From Aggregatibacter aphrophilus ATCC 33389 (lineage in GTDB: Bacteria > Pseudomonadota > Gammaproteobacteria > Enterobacterales > Pasteurellaceae), in assembly GCF_900636915.1 (NCBI RefSeq), contig NZ_LR134327.1:1-64000 (forward strand): a stretch of DNA of 64,000 bases. Reading direction: 5' to 3'. The translations under genes and the position numbers were made by a program. The notes beneath the pieces were generated by a model that was not told the DNA's origin, did no database searches, and saw only the letters and a list, made by a program, of their open reading frames with translations. Shown piece after piece: positions 47,330 through 55,764 of this stretch (positions are counted from its first letter, which is position 1; every line of letters starts with the position of its first letter).

Positions 47330-47574
47330 TCAACTAATAGTAGTTCCCCAATCATTATCTGCCAACACATTAAGATCTAAAACACCAAAAGTTCCCTGTA
47401 AATTTCCATAAGACACTATGGACTTATTACAATTAGCTCCTTCCATCTTAATACGATCATGAATACTTTTAGGAGCACTATTAGGATATCTCCATACACC
47501 TGGCTTATTGTTAGAAAGAGTAGCTCTTTTTTCCAAAACCATCTACCAGATTCAAATACATATACAATGAAGAT
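47330..47574 (-). pseudogene. Remnant of an effector toxin C-terminus
   Basis: About 80 codons in two frames: VYVFESGRWFWKK from 47574, then, after one extra A in the A6 run near 47,535, RATLSNNKPGVWRYPNSAPK and further to a stop at 47330 (ending ADNDWGTTIS). It has no start region and no link to a vgrG. Its position before an immunity gene and its AT content suggest a toxin end left behind by recombination. The family is not recognised. Confidence 0.5.
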
Positions 47575-47614
47575 TTAGCGGAGTGATTGCTAGCTTTTAA
47601 AAGAACAAAAAAAT

Positions 47615-47638
47615 AACCGCACATTACAAAGTGCGGTT
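47615..47638 (-). terminator. USS-pair terminator after the module 1 immunity gene
   Basis: AACCGCAC ATTACAAA GTGCGGTT, followed on the minus strand by ATTTTTTTG, 11 bases after the stop at 47649. Confidence 0.78.
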
Positions 47639-47648
47639 AACAAATCAT

Positions 47649-48287
47649 TTAATTTAGATCGACGGAATCAGCTTTAATCCACATATTGATTTCTTTTTTT
47701 CCTTTGTAGCTGATGAAGTACCAAGTATCACCCTTTTCATCCTTTTCTTCTTTTAACACCCTTATCTTATCACCTTTTACTAAATACATCCTTGTTATTC
47801 TATTTGGAGAATTGTAAAGATACTGTTTATCTTTATTTATAATACCTAATGAGTTAAAACCCAACATGCTTACTTTGACATCAGAATCATCTTTTACAAA
47901 ATGTATTTTTTCATCAAAATAACGCAAATCCAATGAATAGCAATATGGAATCTCATCAATTCCACTTGGATGCAGGGTAAAAAATAAAATTTCATTTATA
48001 TTAAGAGAAGTAATTTTCTCTCTCGAACAAAATAATTCTGAATTATTATTCAAACTAGAAAAGTAATCCTCTACACTAGTTGCAAATGATGAATGCTCTA
48101 TCTTATAGGTAACTCTATTTGTTTTTAAGAAAAAGTAGTTATCTTGCATTGAAAATCTGCTTTTACACCATGTTATATCATTATTATTTATGTTTATCTC
48201 TATTTTTGAATAATCCTCATCACACTCATAAGCATACACAGTACCATTCCCAAAAAACAAAAGAAAAAGAAACACTATAACTCGCAT
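47649..48287 (-). CDS. Periplasmic immunity protein of module 1
   Basis: 212 residues with a signal peptide (MRVIVFLFLLFFGNGTVYAY). A unique cysteine-containing middle is followed by the shared C-terminal block (KGDKIRVL ... WYFISYKGKKEINMWIKADS). Its start lies 13 bases inside the effector end, so the pair is translationally coupled. It is expected to neutralise the lysozyme-like domain of the module 1 effector in the periplasm. Confidence 0.75.
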   Translation of the reverse strand: MRVIVFLFLLFFGNGTVYAYECDEDYSKIEININNNDITWCKSRFSMQDNYFFLKTNRVTYKIEHSSFATSVEDYFSSLNNNSELFCSREKITSLNINEILFFTLHPSGIDEIPYCYSLDLRYFDEKIHFVKDDSDVKVSMLGFNSLGIINKDKQYLYNSPNRITRMYLVKGDKIRVLKEEKDEKGDTWYFISYKGKKEINMWIKADSVDLN

Positions 48288-50686
48288 ATATATACCTCTT
48301 TAATTAAAGAGAATTTACTATTATCCCTTTTTGCAACGTATCCACTATGAGAATAACTTGTTGCTTTTTTATTCAAGATACCCAGCCTTCTACTTATACA
48401 ATCAGCTCTCCATCTGGCTGATGCGGTACTACCTCTTTCCTCAACTACCAATTTAGCAAATGCGTACTGCGTATTAGGAGGAGAGCTTAAACTCTTAGCT
48501 TTTATAATATCCTTAACTTTATCAATACCTCCTTGTTGAATGGATAGATCCACCAAGGCTGCAAAGGTTTTAAACTCTACTTTTTCCATAACAGAAGGGT
48601 GAATTCCCCTCATCCAACGAATAATATGTATAGCCGTTTTGATATATTTATCTGCATGCTCAATCTGAATTTCTTGAAATTCTCTTATTTCAGCCAATTT
48701 ATTAAAAATATCCTTCCATCTAGAATTATATTTATTTTGCATATCTATAGCCCACTTCATCTGCTCGTTAGTCCCTTTATCTAACGCTTTATTTAAACTG
48801 GATAAATCTTCATTATTAGAAAAACACCCATTGAATAGGGTGGTATTTTTATTTCTCATATCTATCAAAAGCGGGCCTAAGGTATTTTGCCCGAAATTAA
48901 ACTGAACAATCCCCCATGACATGCCCATGTTATCAAAATTACCAGATAGACTAGCAAATCCACCTTTTCCTTCATATGTACCCGAAATAATTAAAGCGGT
49001 TTCTTTGGCCTCTTTTAATGGCATGCACATGCCTGACAACCACCCAATCAGCCCCAACGGATGCATATAATAGGCCTCCTGCTCACTATCAAATCCTTCC
49101 CCCTTCAACTTAATCCCTAAGTCTGCTACTCTTTTACCAAATCTCTCCGCCTTCTCCGCACAATTATTCTTCCTCATCAGCGCCTTAAGCTCTTCAAATT
49201 TGCCCTCTTGCTCCGCAGACCACTCACTCTTGTGTCTCACAATTATCCCCGTCAGTCGTCTACGTATTATCGGATTGGTCAATAATGCCTTTAACGTCCC
49301 AGCTTCAAACTGCACCTCTCCTTGTCGACTATCCTTGTCCACGTCCAATTCTTGCCAGATTTCTTTAAATACCGGCCCTAATCGGTCTTTTTCTTCCGGC
49401 GTCGCAGTACCCTCCGGCTCTGCGCATGTTGCTATTTTCTCCTTAAAAATACTCACTTCATGGGCTTCATCTTTAAACACATTCACGCCCGGAAATAATA
49501 AGCCATGAGTTAAATGACTATCATCCACGTAAATTCCGCCATCATTATTATTTTCTAGCAGGCTATAAAGATACGGCTGTACATTGTAATAATCCTTACC
49601 CGTCTTATCCGTGTTCTTCTTCACGGTCTGCTTCGCTACATCCGCTAACGGCACCATGATTTCGACTTGGGTTTTCTCCAGCTCTACAACTTCGTCCTTT
49701 AGCACGGTGTAAAGCTGACTGCCTCGTGCTACATATAGAAAATTGTCTTTTATCCCTTTCTTTTCTTTATCCTGCTTATAAGCCGCCTCTGCTTTAGCTC
49801 TAAATTGCTCAATGTCGTCATAGGTAAACACTTCAAGATGTAACAGTTTCTCACCGCTTTTACCTGTTTGGTTATATTCACCCATTAAGCCCAGCACCTC
49901 TCCGGCTTTAACTTCAATTTGCCGATTTCCACTAAGTAACACTTCCTTATCCGCTTCCGTCTCTATATTGTTTTGGGATAAAAATGGAATAGCATGTTGT
50001 GTACTGTCTTCCTCTTGGTGATAAGAGCCTTTATAAATCGTCCATATATCCCCATTTGACGGGCGATGAATCTGTCCTTGTTCATCCTGATAAGATTCAA
50101 TTTCGTGACGGGACGCTTTAGAGTTTGGGGACTTGATGGAAATTATCAAACCATCAGCTAATTGTGCAATCACGACACCCCGTCTGTCTTTGATCGTCAC
50201 CGGATTTGCATCGGCTGATTTGGTGACATAACGTTTCTTCGGCGGATAATCTGACAACTTTGCCGTATGACGATAAAGCGAATAAAACGTCAGTACATTG
50301 TCTTTCGGATACGCCATTTTATGCTTCAACAAAAAATAGCCCGTAGAATACACCGCACTTTTCATGGGGACTTCAACTTCACTATCCTTTTTATATTCGC
50401 TATCCACTTTATAGGCAATCAATTTGCCATCGGCAATCGCACAAATCTTGTCATTCTCAAATTCACTACTCGGAAACTGCGAAGCTCTTAAATGAATCCC
50501 TTGGTGCCAAAGACCACTATCATTAAACAGAAAAGCCGATGTTTCATCACCAGCAAGACGATTAAAATATTGTTGAGAGAGATTAGTGGTATTACTTCTC
50601 GGTTTCAATGGATAAGCAACATTTGGAATTATTGGGGATTCAATTTTATTGTTCTGTTCATTTGTCTGTTTTTCTTGTTCTGACAT
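48275..50686 (-). CDS. Modular T6SS effector of module 1: M23-like N-terminus, lysozyme-like toxin end
   Basis: 803 residues. Residues 1-550 equal those of the module 2 effector (degenerate M23-like part, then a helical linker rich in charged residues). The 253-residue C-terminus begins SGMCMPLKEAKETALIISGT and contains TYEGKGGFASLSGNFDNMGM then SWGIVQFNFGQNTLGPLL. That arrangement (Glu, then a G-x-x-QFN-type strand) is typical of lysozyme-fold muramidases; Glu in YEGKG is the likely catalytic residue. Target peptidoglycan is inferred. It starts 15 bases after the intact vgrG, so this module is the one most likely expressed. Confidence 0.78.
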   Translation of the reverse strand: MSEQEKQTNEQNNKIESPIIPNVAYPLKPRSNTTNLSQQYFNRLAGDETSAFLFNDSGLWHQGIHLRASQFPSSEFENDKICAIADGKLIAYKVDSEYKKDSEVEVPMKSAVYSTGYFLLKHKMAYPKDNVLTFYSLYRHTAKLSDYPPKKRYVTKSADANPVTIKDRRGVVIAQLADGLIISIKSPNSKASRHEIESYQDEQGQIHRPSNGDIWTIYKGSYHQEEDSTQHAIPFLSQNNIETEADKEVLLSGNRQIEVKAGEVLGLMGEYNQTGKSGEKLLHLEVFTYDDIEQFRAKAEAAYKQDKEKKGIKDNFLYVARGSQLYTVLKDEVVELEKTQVEIMVPLADVAKQTVKKNTDKTGKDYYNVQPYLYSLLENNNDGGIYVDDSHLTHGLLFPGVNVFKDEAHEVSIFKEKIATCAEPEGTATPEEKDRLGPVFKEIWQELDVDKDSRQGEVQFEAGTLKALLTNPIIRRRLTGIIVRHKSEWSAEQEGKFEELKALMRKNNCAEKAERFGKRVADLGIKLKGEGFDSEQEAYYMHPLGLIGWLSGMCMPLKEAKETALIISGTYEGKGGFASLSGNFDNMGMSWGIVQFNFGQNTLGPLLIDMRNKNTTLFNGCFSNNEDLSSLNKALDKGTNEQMKWAIDMQNKYNSRWKDIFNKLAEIREFQEIQIEHADKYIKTAIHIIRWMRGIHPSVMEKVEFKTFAALVDLSIQQGGIDKVKDIIKAKSLSSPPNTQYAFAKLVVEERGSTASARWRADCISRRLGILNKKATSYSHSGYVAKRDNSKFSLIKEVYICEL

Positions 50687-52670
50687 ACTTATGCTCCTTA
50701 ATTACGAAAACTCAATATCCAACATATCCAAAGGTCTAGCTTCATAGACTTGAGTTTTAAACGGATTCACCGCCTCCGCTGAACCGCCCTCTTCAGTCAA
50801 TTCCCCCTCAATCCGCACATTCCCTATCAATGTAATCCCTTCTTGATTTACCACAACCTCGCCCGCCGGGCCCTGCAGACGCACTTCCTCATAGCCCTCT
50901 ATATTAAAATGCTTACAAATACTCTCCAGTAAATCACCGGCAAGCCATTCGCCATTCTGCGCCACTTCAATCGTGGTATCTTTACCCACCTTGATAATCG
51001 TGTCCGCATGCACGTTCACTTGGTAGTTATTGCCGATATTGAGAAGATTGTCTTTTTCGATTTTGCTGATGCGGTTGCGACCAATATGGCGCATTTGGTC
51101 TCGGTTGATAGTCAGGCTTTCATCCAGACCGACAGTTTCCATGCGGTCATGTCCGATATTCACGGTTTCGTTTCGACTCACCTGCTCCGTGCGGTCATGT
51201 CCAATTCGGCTGGTTTCGTCATGGTTGACGATATGGTTATGGTCTTTCTCTGCATGCAAAAAGATTTCTTCTTGACCTTTTTCATCTTCAAAACGCAGTT
51301 CGTTAAAGCCGTTGCCTTTATGCGTTTTCGATTTTATCGTCATCCGCGTTTTATGTTTCGGCACCGGATAAGGCGGCTCGGTAGTACTGTGATAGGTACG
51401 TCCGGTGATTATCGGTTGGTCCGGGTCGCCCTCCAAGAAGTTGACAATGACTTCTTGTCCGATTCTAGGCAGCATTTGACTGCCATACTGCGCACCCGCC
51501 CAACCCTGACTGACCCGCACCCAGCAAGAACTGTGTTCGTCATGACTGCCCACTCTGTCCCACGGAAACCGGATTTTCACCCGGCCCCAGTCGTCACAAT
51601 AGATTTCCTCTCCTTCCGGACCCACCACATGCGCCATTTGTGGACCGTCCACTTTCGGTTTCGGTTGTGGCAAAGGTCGCCATTGCGTGGTGTGCGGTAT
51701 CAGTTTGAGGTGGTTTTCATAACGATTACCTAACGCTCCCGCCTCTTCTTCTAAAATCCCATGTTGATAACCGCGATGTTCGATTGACACAATGAGCCAA
51801 GGGCGATTAAAGTCTGCTCTACGATGCCCTTCAAGCTCAAACACATACCCCGGCACTACCCGTAAATCATCTCCCTGAGCAAAGGCGACTTCCGCTTCAC
51901 GACGCTCATACTCCAAACGATATTGACTAAAAGGTTTACCCTGTTCATCCCGTTTGTATCGTCCCGGGTAGTCGTACTTTTCATAAACGCCCGCAGAATT
52001 GACCGCACTTTGCCCCCCGAGGATATTTTGCCCTTGGGCAAGCGAAGACTGTTCTAAGTTATAGCGGGGATTGGTGAAGGTATAATCACGTAAGGTTTGG
52101 CTTTGTGGGGTAAGATTGGCTTCATAAGCGAAATGCCATAACGCGGCCTGCGGACGGTCGCCTGACGGCGTGGCGTTATAAAGCAAGGTGCCTTTATGCG
52201 GGGCGGTTTGGCTATCGTTGCAGAAATGTAAGAGATGGCTGTCCGCTTGATGTTCAAAATAATAATAGGCGCCTTCTTCTGCCGCTAAACGTTCAATAAA
52301 GGCTAAATCCGTTTCCCGATATTGCACGCAATATTCTCGCACCCAATCCGCATTCGTTAAACTGAAATCCACTTGCGAGACCTGATTCTTTTGCAACAGT
52401 GTACGGAGGATTTTTTCGCTGTTTTGCTGTTGGAAGATTTTATTATCCGATTGATATCGCGCCCGACTTAACGACGGCTCAATTACCATTTTATACCGGG
52501 TTCGACTAAAACCGCTTTCGCCTTGCGCAAACCCTGTGACAATGCCCGAAACATAACGCACTGGCGCCGAACCTTGCCAAAAGGTCAAGGTCGCTTCGTT
52601 ATCTAACACATCGGAAAAAGAAGAGGCGGGGTTAAAGGCGGCTAGCTCCAGTTCTAAACGAAATAGTTGC
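49037..52670 (-). repeat. Long direct repeat R1 (vgrG plus effector N-terminus)
   Basis: Matches R2 over its whole length with few differences; the vgrG part also matches R3. R1 alone continues into a complete vgrG N-terminus. Confidence 0.88.
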
Positions 52671-52762
52671 GAAAGTCCCTCGGTTAATACAAAACTCACT
52701 ACGTCAAATTCGGTATTACCATTGACTTTTAAGCTGTAACGGTAATCAGATTGGGCTGGCAT
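50702..52762 (-). CDS. vgrG: VgrG, module 1: full-length T6SS spike protein
   Basis: 686 residues, start MPAQSDYRYSLKVNGNTEFD with AGAGGA upstream. A gp27-like hub (about 1-320), gp5-like OB domain (about 355-440, WVRVSQGWAGAQYGSQMLPR) and beta-helix needle (about 470-640, repeated IGHDR/VNRNETV units, one changed to VSRNETV) are followed by a short tail RPLDMLDIEFS. No PAAR domain and no covalent effector extension. Only this copy is complete, so its upstream region probably drives the module. VgrG trimers cap the Hcp tube and carry cargo across target membranes. Confidence 0.93.
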   Translation of the reverse strand: MPAQSDYRYSLKVNGNTEFDVVSFVLTEGLSQLFRLELELAAFNPASSFSDVLDNEATLTFWQGSAPVRYVSGIVTGFAQGESGFSRTRYKMVIEPSLSRARYQSDNKIFQQQNSEKILRTLLQKNQVSQVDFSLTNADWVREYCVQYRETDLAFIERLAAEEGAYYYFEHQADSHLLHFCNDSQTAPHKGTLLYNATPSGDRPQAALWHFAYEANLTPQSQTLRDYTFTNPRYNLEQSSLAQGQNILGGQSAVNSAGVYEKYDYPGRYKRDEQGKPFSQYRLEYERREAEVAFAQGDDLRVVPGYVFELEGHRRADFNRPWLIVSIEHRGYQHGILEEEAGALGNRYENHLKLIPHTTQWRPLPQPKPKVDGPQMAHVVGPEGEEIYCDDWGRVKIRFPWDRVGSHDEHSSCWVRVSQGWAGAQYGSQMLPRIGQEVIVNFLEGDPDQPIITGRTYHSTTEPPYPVPKHKTRMTIKSKTHKGNGFNELRFEDEKGQEEIFLHAEKDHNHIVNHDETSRIGHDRTEQVSRNETVNIGHDRMETVGLDESLTINRDQMRHIGRNRISKIEKDNLLNIGNNYQVNVHADTIIKVGKDTTIEVAQNGEWLAGDLLESICKHFNIEGYEEVRLQGPAGEVVVNQEGITLIGNVRIEGELTEEGGSAEAVNPFKTQVYEARPLDMLDIEFS

Positions 52763-52910
52763 ATGATGGGTTCCTCTTAATTAATCAGTTGATTTTATTG
52801 TAATACAAAACAAGACGTCGTATTTAATAATCTTAATCGCTTTATTTCGTGATTATTCTGTTTTGCTTTCACAAAAACGCCGTTAAAAATGACCGCACTT
52901 TCCTCCGCAT

Positions 52911-53492
52911 TTAACTGCGGCGCGCAGATTTCGGACGAAAACTGGCAATGATTTCCGGTTTGGTGTCGATATATAACCCGTTAATGAGTTGCAAACAATA
53001 GGGCACGGCACTGAAAATCCCCTTCACCAACACGTTGCCGTTTTCATCTTTCACGCCTTCCAACGTCTCCTTGATGGCTTTCGGCTGCCCCGGTAAATTT
53101 AAAATCAAACTTTCTTTACGAATCACGCCTACTTGACGGGAAAGAATAGCTGTCGGCACAAAATGCAGGCTAACTTGACGCATTTGCTCGCCGAATCCCG
53201 GCATTTCACGATCAGCGACAGCAAGTGTTGCATCCGGCGTAACATCCCGCTTTGCCGGCCCGGTGCCGCCGGTGGTGAGCACCAAATGGCAATGCTCCCC
53301 ATCCACCAACTCGCACAGCGTCCGCTCGATTTCCGGTTGCTCGTCCGGAATCAGGCGCTCTACCACCTCAAATGGCTCCACTAACGCCTGTTCCAACCAA
53401 TTTTTTAATTCTGGAATGCCTTGATCCGGATAAACCCCTTGCGATGCCCGATCAGAAACGGACACCAAACCAATCTTTAAAAGTGCGGTCAT
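52911..53492 (-). CDS. mog: Molybdopterin adenylyltransferase
   Basis: 193 residues from MTALLKIGLVSVSDRASQGV; an upstream methionine would add an atypical leader. MoaB/Mog motifs are TTGGTGPAKRDVTPDAT and NLPGQPKAIKE. It adenylates molybdopterin to prepare molybdenum insertion. The start codon itself lies in a USS (ATGACCGCACTTTT). The gene just upstream on the strand is the CdsA-like gene. Confidence 0.92.
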   Translation of the reverse strand: MTALLKIGLVSVSDRASQGVYPDQGIPELKNWLEQALVEPFEVVERLIPDEQPEIERTLCELVDGEHCHLVLTTGGTGPAKRDVTPDATLAVADREMPGFGEQMRQVSLHFVPTAILSRQVGVIRKESLILNLPGQPKAIKETLEGVKDENGNVLVKGIFSAVPYCLQLINGLYIDTKPEIIASFRPKSARRS

Positions 53493-53566
53493 TTTTTCTC
53501 TCGTTTTTTTAAGGTTTGCGAATAAACAATTCAATTTGACCCGGAGTCGTTATCGTAACAGTAGCC

Positions 53567-54496
53567 CTAGGTCCAATAATATCTGACAACATGGAAGAAA
53601 ATCGGCGCGGCGAAGCAAAGAGAATCCATACGATCTAACATGCCGCCGTGGCCACTAATCATATTCCCCCAGTCTTTTACGCCCATACTCCGTTTCATAG
53701 CGGACATCACCAACCCGCCTAAAAAGCCCATGAGGCAGATTAATAAGCTCATTAACACCGCTTGTACCGGGTTAAACGGGGTAAGCCAATAGAGCAAGCC
53801 ACCCAGTACACTGGCGCTGACGACACCGCCCACAAAACCTTCTACGGTTTTGGATGGCGAAAGTTTCGGCGCAATTTTGTGTTTGCCGAACAACTTGCCC
53901 CATACGTATTGCAACACATCACTGGATTGCACCACTAAAATCAAGAAAATCATCAATAGCAGTTTTTTATCTTCAAAACCTTCAATATCCAATGTCAGGA
54001 TTGCCGGGATGTGGGAAATACAGAAGACGCTGATCATCAATGCCCATTGCACTTTGGTGGAACGATCTAAGAAATGCGCAGTGTCGCCCAACAAGGCGGA
54101 GAGAATTGGCAAAAACAGGAAGCCATACACCGGAATGAAGATGGTGAACATACTGAACCAGTCGATCGCCACTAAAATGTATTGAATAGGCAGGATGACG
54201 TAAAAACACGCGGCAAGAGCTAAATGATCGCCACGGCGAATATAAAGCAAGGATAAAAATTCACGCAATGCCATGAAAGAAATCACAAAAAATAACCCGA
54301 TCACGCCGTAAAACCCCAACGCGGCAGCGGCGAAGATAATTAAAATCATCACCCACCACGCGTTAATTCGCGCGTTAAGATTATCAATTACCGCATGAGG
54401 TGTAGAAAAGCCGACTTTGAATTTCAATCCATAACCGATTGATGACGCGATAATTAAGGTGATAATTAAACCACCAAACAGCTGCCATATTTCCAT
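53567..54496 (-). CDS. ynbB: Phosphatidate cytidylyltransferase family protein (YnbB-like)
   Basis: 309 residues, about eight transmembrane segments. The CTP_transf_1 signature is seen near the C-terminus: SPSKTVEGFVGGVVSASVLG, then SAMKRSMGVKDWGNMISGHG and GMLDRMDSL. The housekeeping CdsA is expected elsewhere. Its start overlaps the acyltransferase stop by 1 base. With the adjacent acyltransferase and CDP-alcohol phosphatidyltransferase it could make a phospholipid by a side route. Confidence 0.82.
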   Translation of the reverse strand: MEIWQLFGGLIITLIIASSIGYGLKFKVGFSTPHAVIDNLNARINAWWVMILIIFAAAALGFYGVIGLFFVISFMALREFLSLLYIRRGDHLALAACFYVILPIQYILVAIDWFSMFTIFIPVYGFLFLPILSALLGDTAHFLDRSTKVQWALMISVFCISHIPAILTLDIEGFEDKKLLLMIFLILVVQSSDVLQYVWGKLFGKHKIAPKLSPSKTVEGFVGGVVSASVLGGLLYWLTPFNPVQAVLMSLLICLMGFLGGLVMSAMKRSMGVKDWGNMISGHGGMLDRMDSLCFAAPIFFHVVRYYWT

Positions 54497-55128
54497 TATG
54501 CTTTTCCTTTCTCGGTTAAATTTAAACTTAATAATGCCTGTTCGGCACGGATTAAGAAATCGGCCTTATCTTCCTCTTCACGGTAGAATAACGGCTCTCC
54601 CATATATAAATCGCACAACAGCGGAATCGGCACCACAAAGCCCTTCGGCAAAACATTATGCATGTTGCTAATCCATACCGGCACAAGTTCTAATTGCGGG
54701 TTTTGCTTTGCGACGTAATACAAACCGCTTTTGAAAGGTTGTAGCGCCACATCGTCGTCCATTTTACGGGTGCCTTCAGGGAAAATAATCAGAGAATGAT
54801 GTTGCAAGGCATCGCTAATTTGTTGGGTAATGGCTTGCGGGTTATCGCCGCCCCGTTCAATCAGCAACATATTAAACACCTTGTATGCCAAAAAACGCCG
54901 AATAGGCCCTTTTGTCCAATAATCCGCGCCTGCAACCGGACGGGTGTTTTTACGCACTTGATACGGCAAAGATACCCACAACAAGATAAAATCACCGTGG
55001 CTGTTATGGTTGGCAAAATACAAACGATGTTTATCCGCGGATTGCTGTTCGACATTTTTTTGCGGACGAACACCGGTGATAAAGGAGGTGAAGCGACACA
55101 AGAGAAAATCGATAAATTTAGCTAACAT
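54496..55128 (-). CDS. 1-acyl-glycerol-3-phosphate acyltransferase family protein
   Basis: 210 residues. PlsC-type motifs: ANHNSHGDFILL (in place of H-x4-D, here HNSHGD), IFPEGTRKMDD and VPVWISNM. An N-terminal hydrophobic stretch gives membrane association. It would acylate a lysophosphatidic-acid-like acceptor. It belongs to the same operon as the flanking phospholipid genes; the family includes many paralogues, so the exact acceptor is open. Confidence 0.8.
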   Translation of the reverse strand: MLAKFIDFLLCRFTSFITGVRPQKNVEQQSADKHRLYFANHNSHGDFILLWVSLPYQVRKNTRPVAGADYWTKGPIRRFLAYKVFNMLLIERGGDNPQAITQQISDALQHHSLIIFPEGTRKMDDDVALQPFKSGLYYVAKQNPQLELVPVWISNMHNVLPKGFVVPIPLLCDLYMGEPLFYREEEDKADFLIRAEQALLSLNLTEKGKA

Positions 55129-55138
55129 GTTTGTGCTC

Positions 55139-55747
55139 CTATTCGTTACCGACTTCAGCCAAACCAGACTTAACGCGTTTTATACAGGTGGCAATTAACA
55201 AAATGACGATAGCCCAACTCACCCAATAGAGAAAATCCGGTAGCATCGAGAGAAAAGCGTAGACTAAGCCCAACACGCCGAACAAAAACGCCCGATCGCT
55301 TTTGCCTAATGGACCATCATAACGACGAGTTTTACCTTGAACTTGCCCGAGCACACCACAAAATTCCGTCAATGCCGATAACCAAATGATCAATCCGATT
55401 TGCAAAGCGTCAAAAGGATAGACAAAAGCAAAAGGCAGATATAAGGCAGCATCGGATACCACATCAGTGATTTCATTTAAGTATCCGCCCAAACGGGATT
55501 TTTGGTTAAATTCACGTGCCAACATACCATCAATAGCATTTAGTGCCATGCGCACAAACAACCAAATAGGAATCAAAATAAAAAGCCAGTTATAGTCAGA
55601 AAGTGCGGTCAACATTAACCCTAAAATGACAGAAATAGCACAAGCAGTTAAGGTCACCTGATTGGCAGTCACACCACGTTGCTCAAGTTTTATTACAAGC
55701 GGGCGCAACAGATTTTGGAACTTGGGTTTAAGATCATAAATACTCAT
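55139..55747 (-). CDS. ynbA: CDP-alcohol phosphatidyltransferase (YnbA-like)
   Basis: 202 residues with about five or six transmembrane segments and the family motif DGMLAREFNQKSRLGGYLNEITD (D-G-x2-A-R-x8-G-x3-D-x3-D, the repeated aspartates binding metal and CDP-alcohol). Similar to E. coli YnbA. The head group is unknown. First of the three-gene phospholipid group; it starts 18 bases after the SLC13 gene. Confidence 0.85.
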   Translation of the reverse strand: MSIYDLKPKFQNLLRPLVIKLEQRGVTANQVTLTACAISVILGLMLTALSDYNWLFILIPIWLFVRMALNAIDGMLAREFNQKSRLGGYLNEITDVVSDAALYLPFAFVYPFDALQIGLIIWLSALTEFCGVLGQVQGKTRRYDGPLGKSDRAFLFGVLGLVYAFLSMLPDFLYWVSWAIVILLIATCIKRVKSGLAEVGNE

Positions 55748-55764
55748 AAAATTGTCCTTAAAGG

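Noticed and set aside
33263..52762. CRISPR-like array because of the repeated elements
   Set aside because: Repeats are kilobase-long gene copies and single terminator hairpins, not short regularly spaced repeats.
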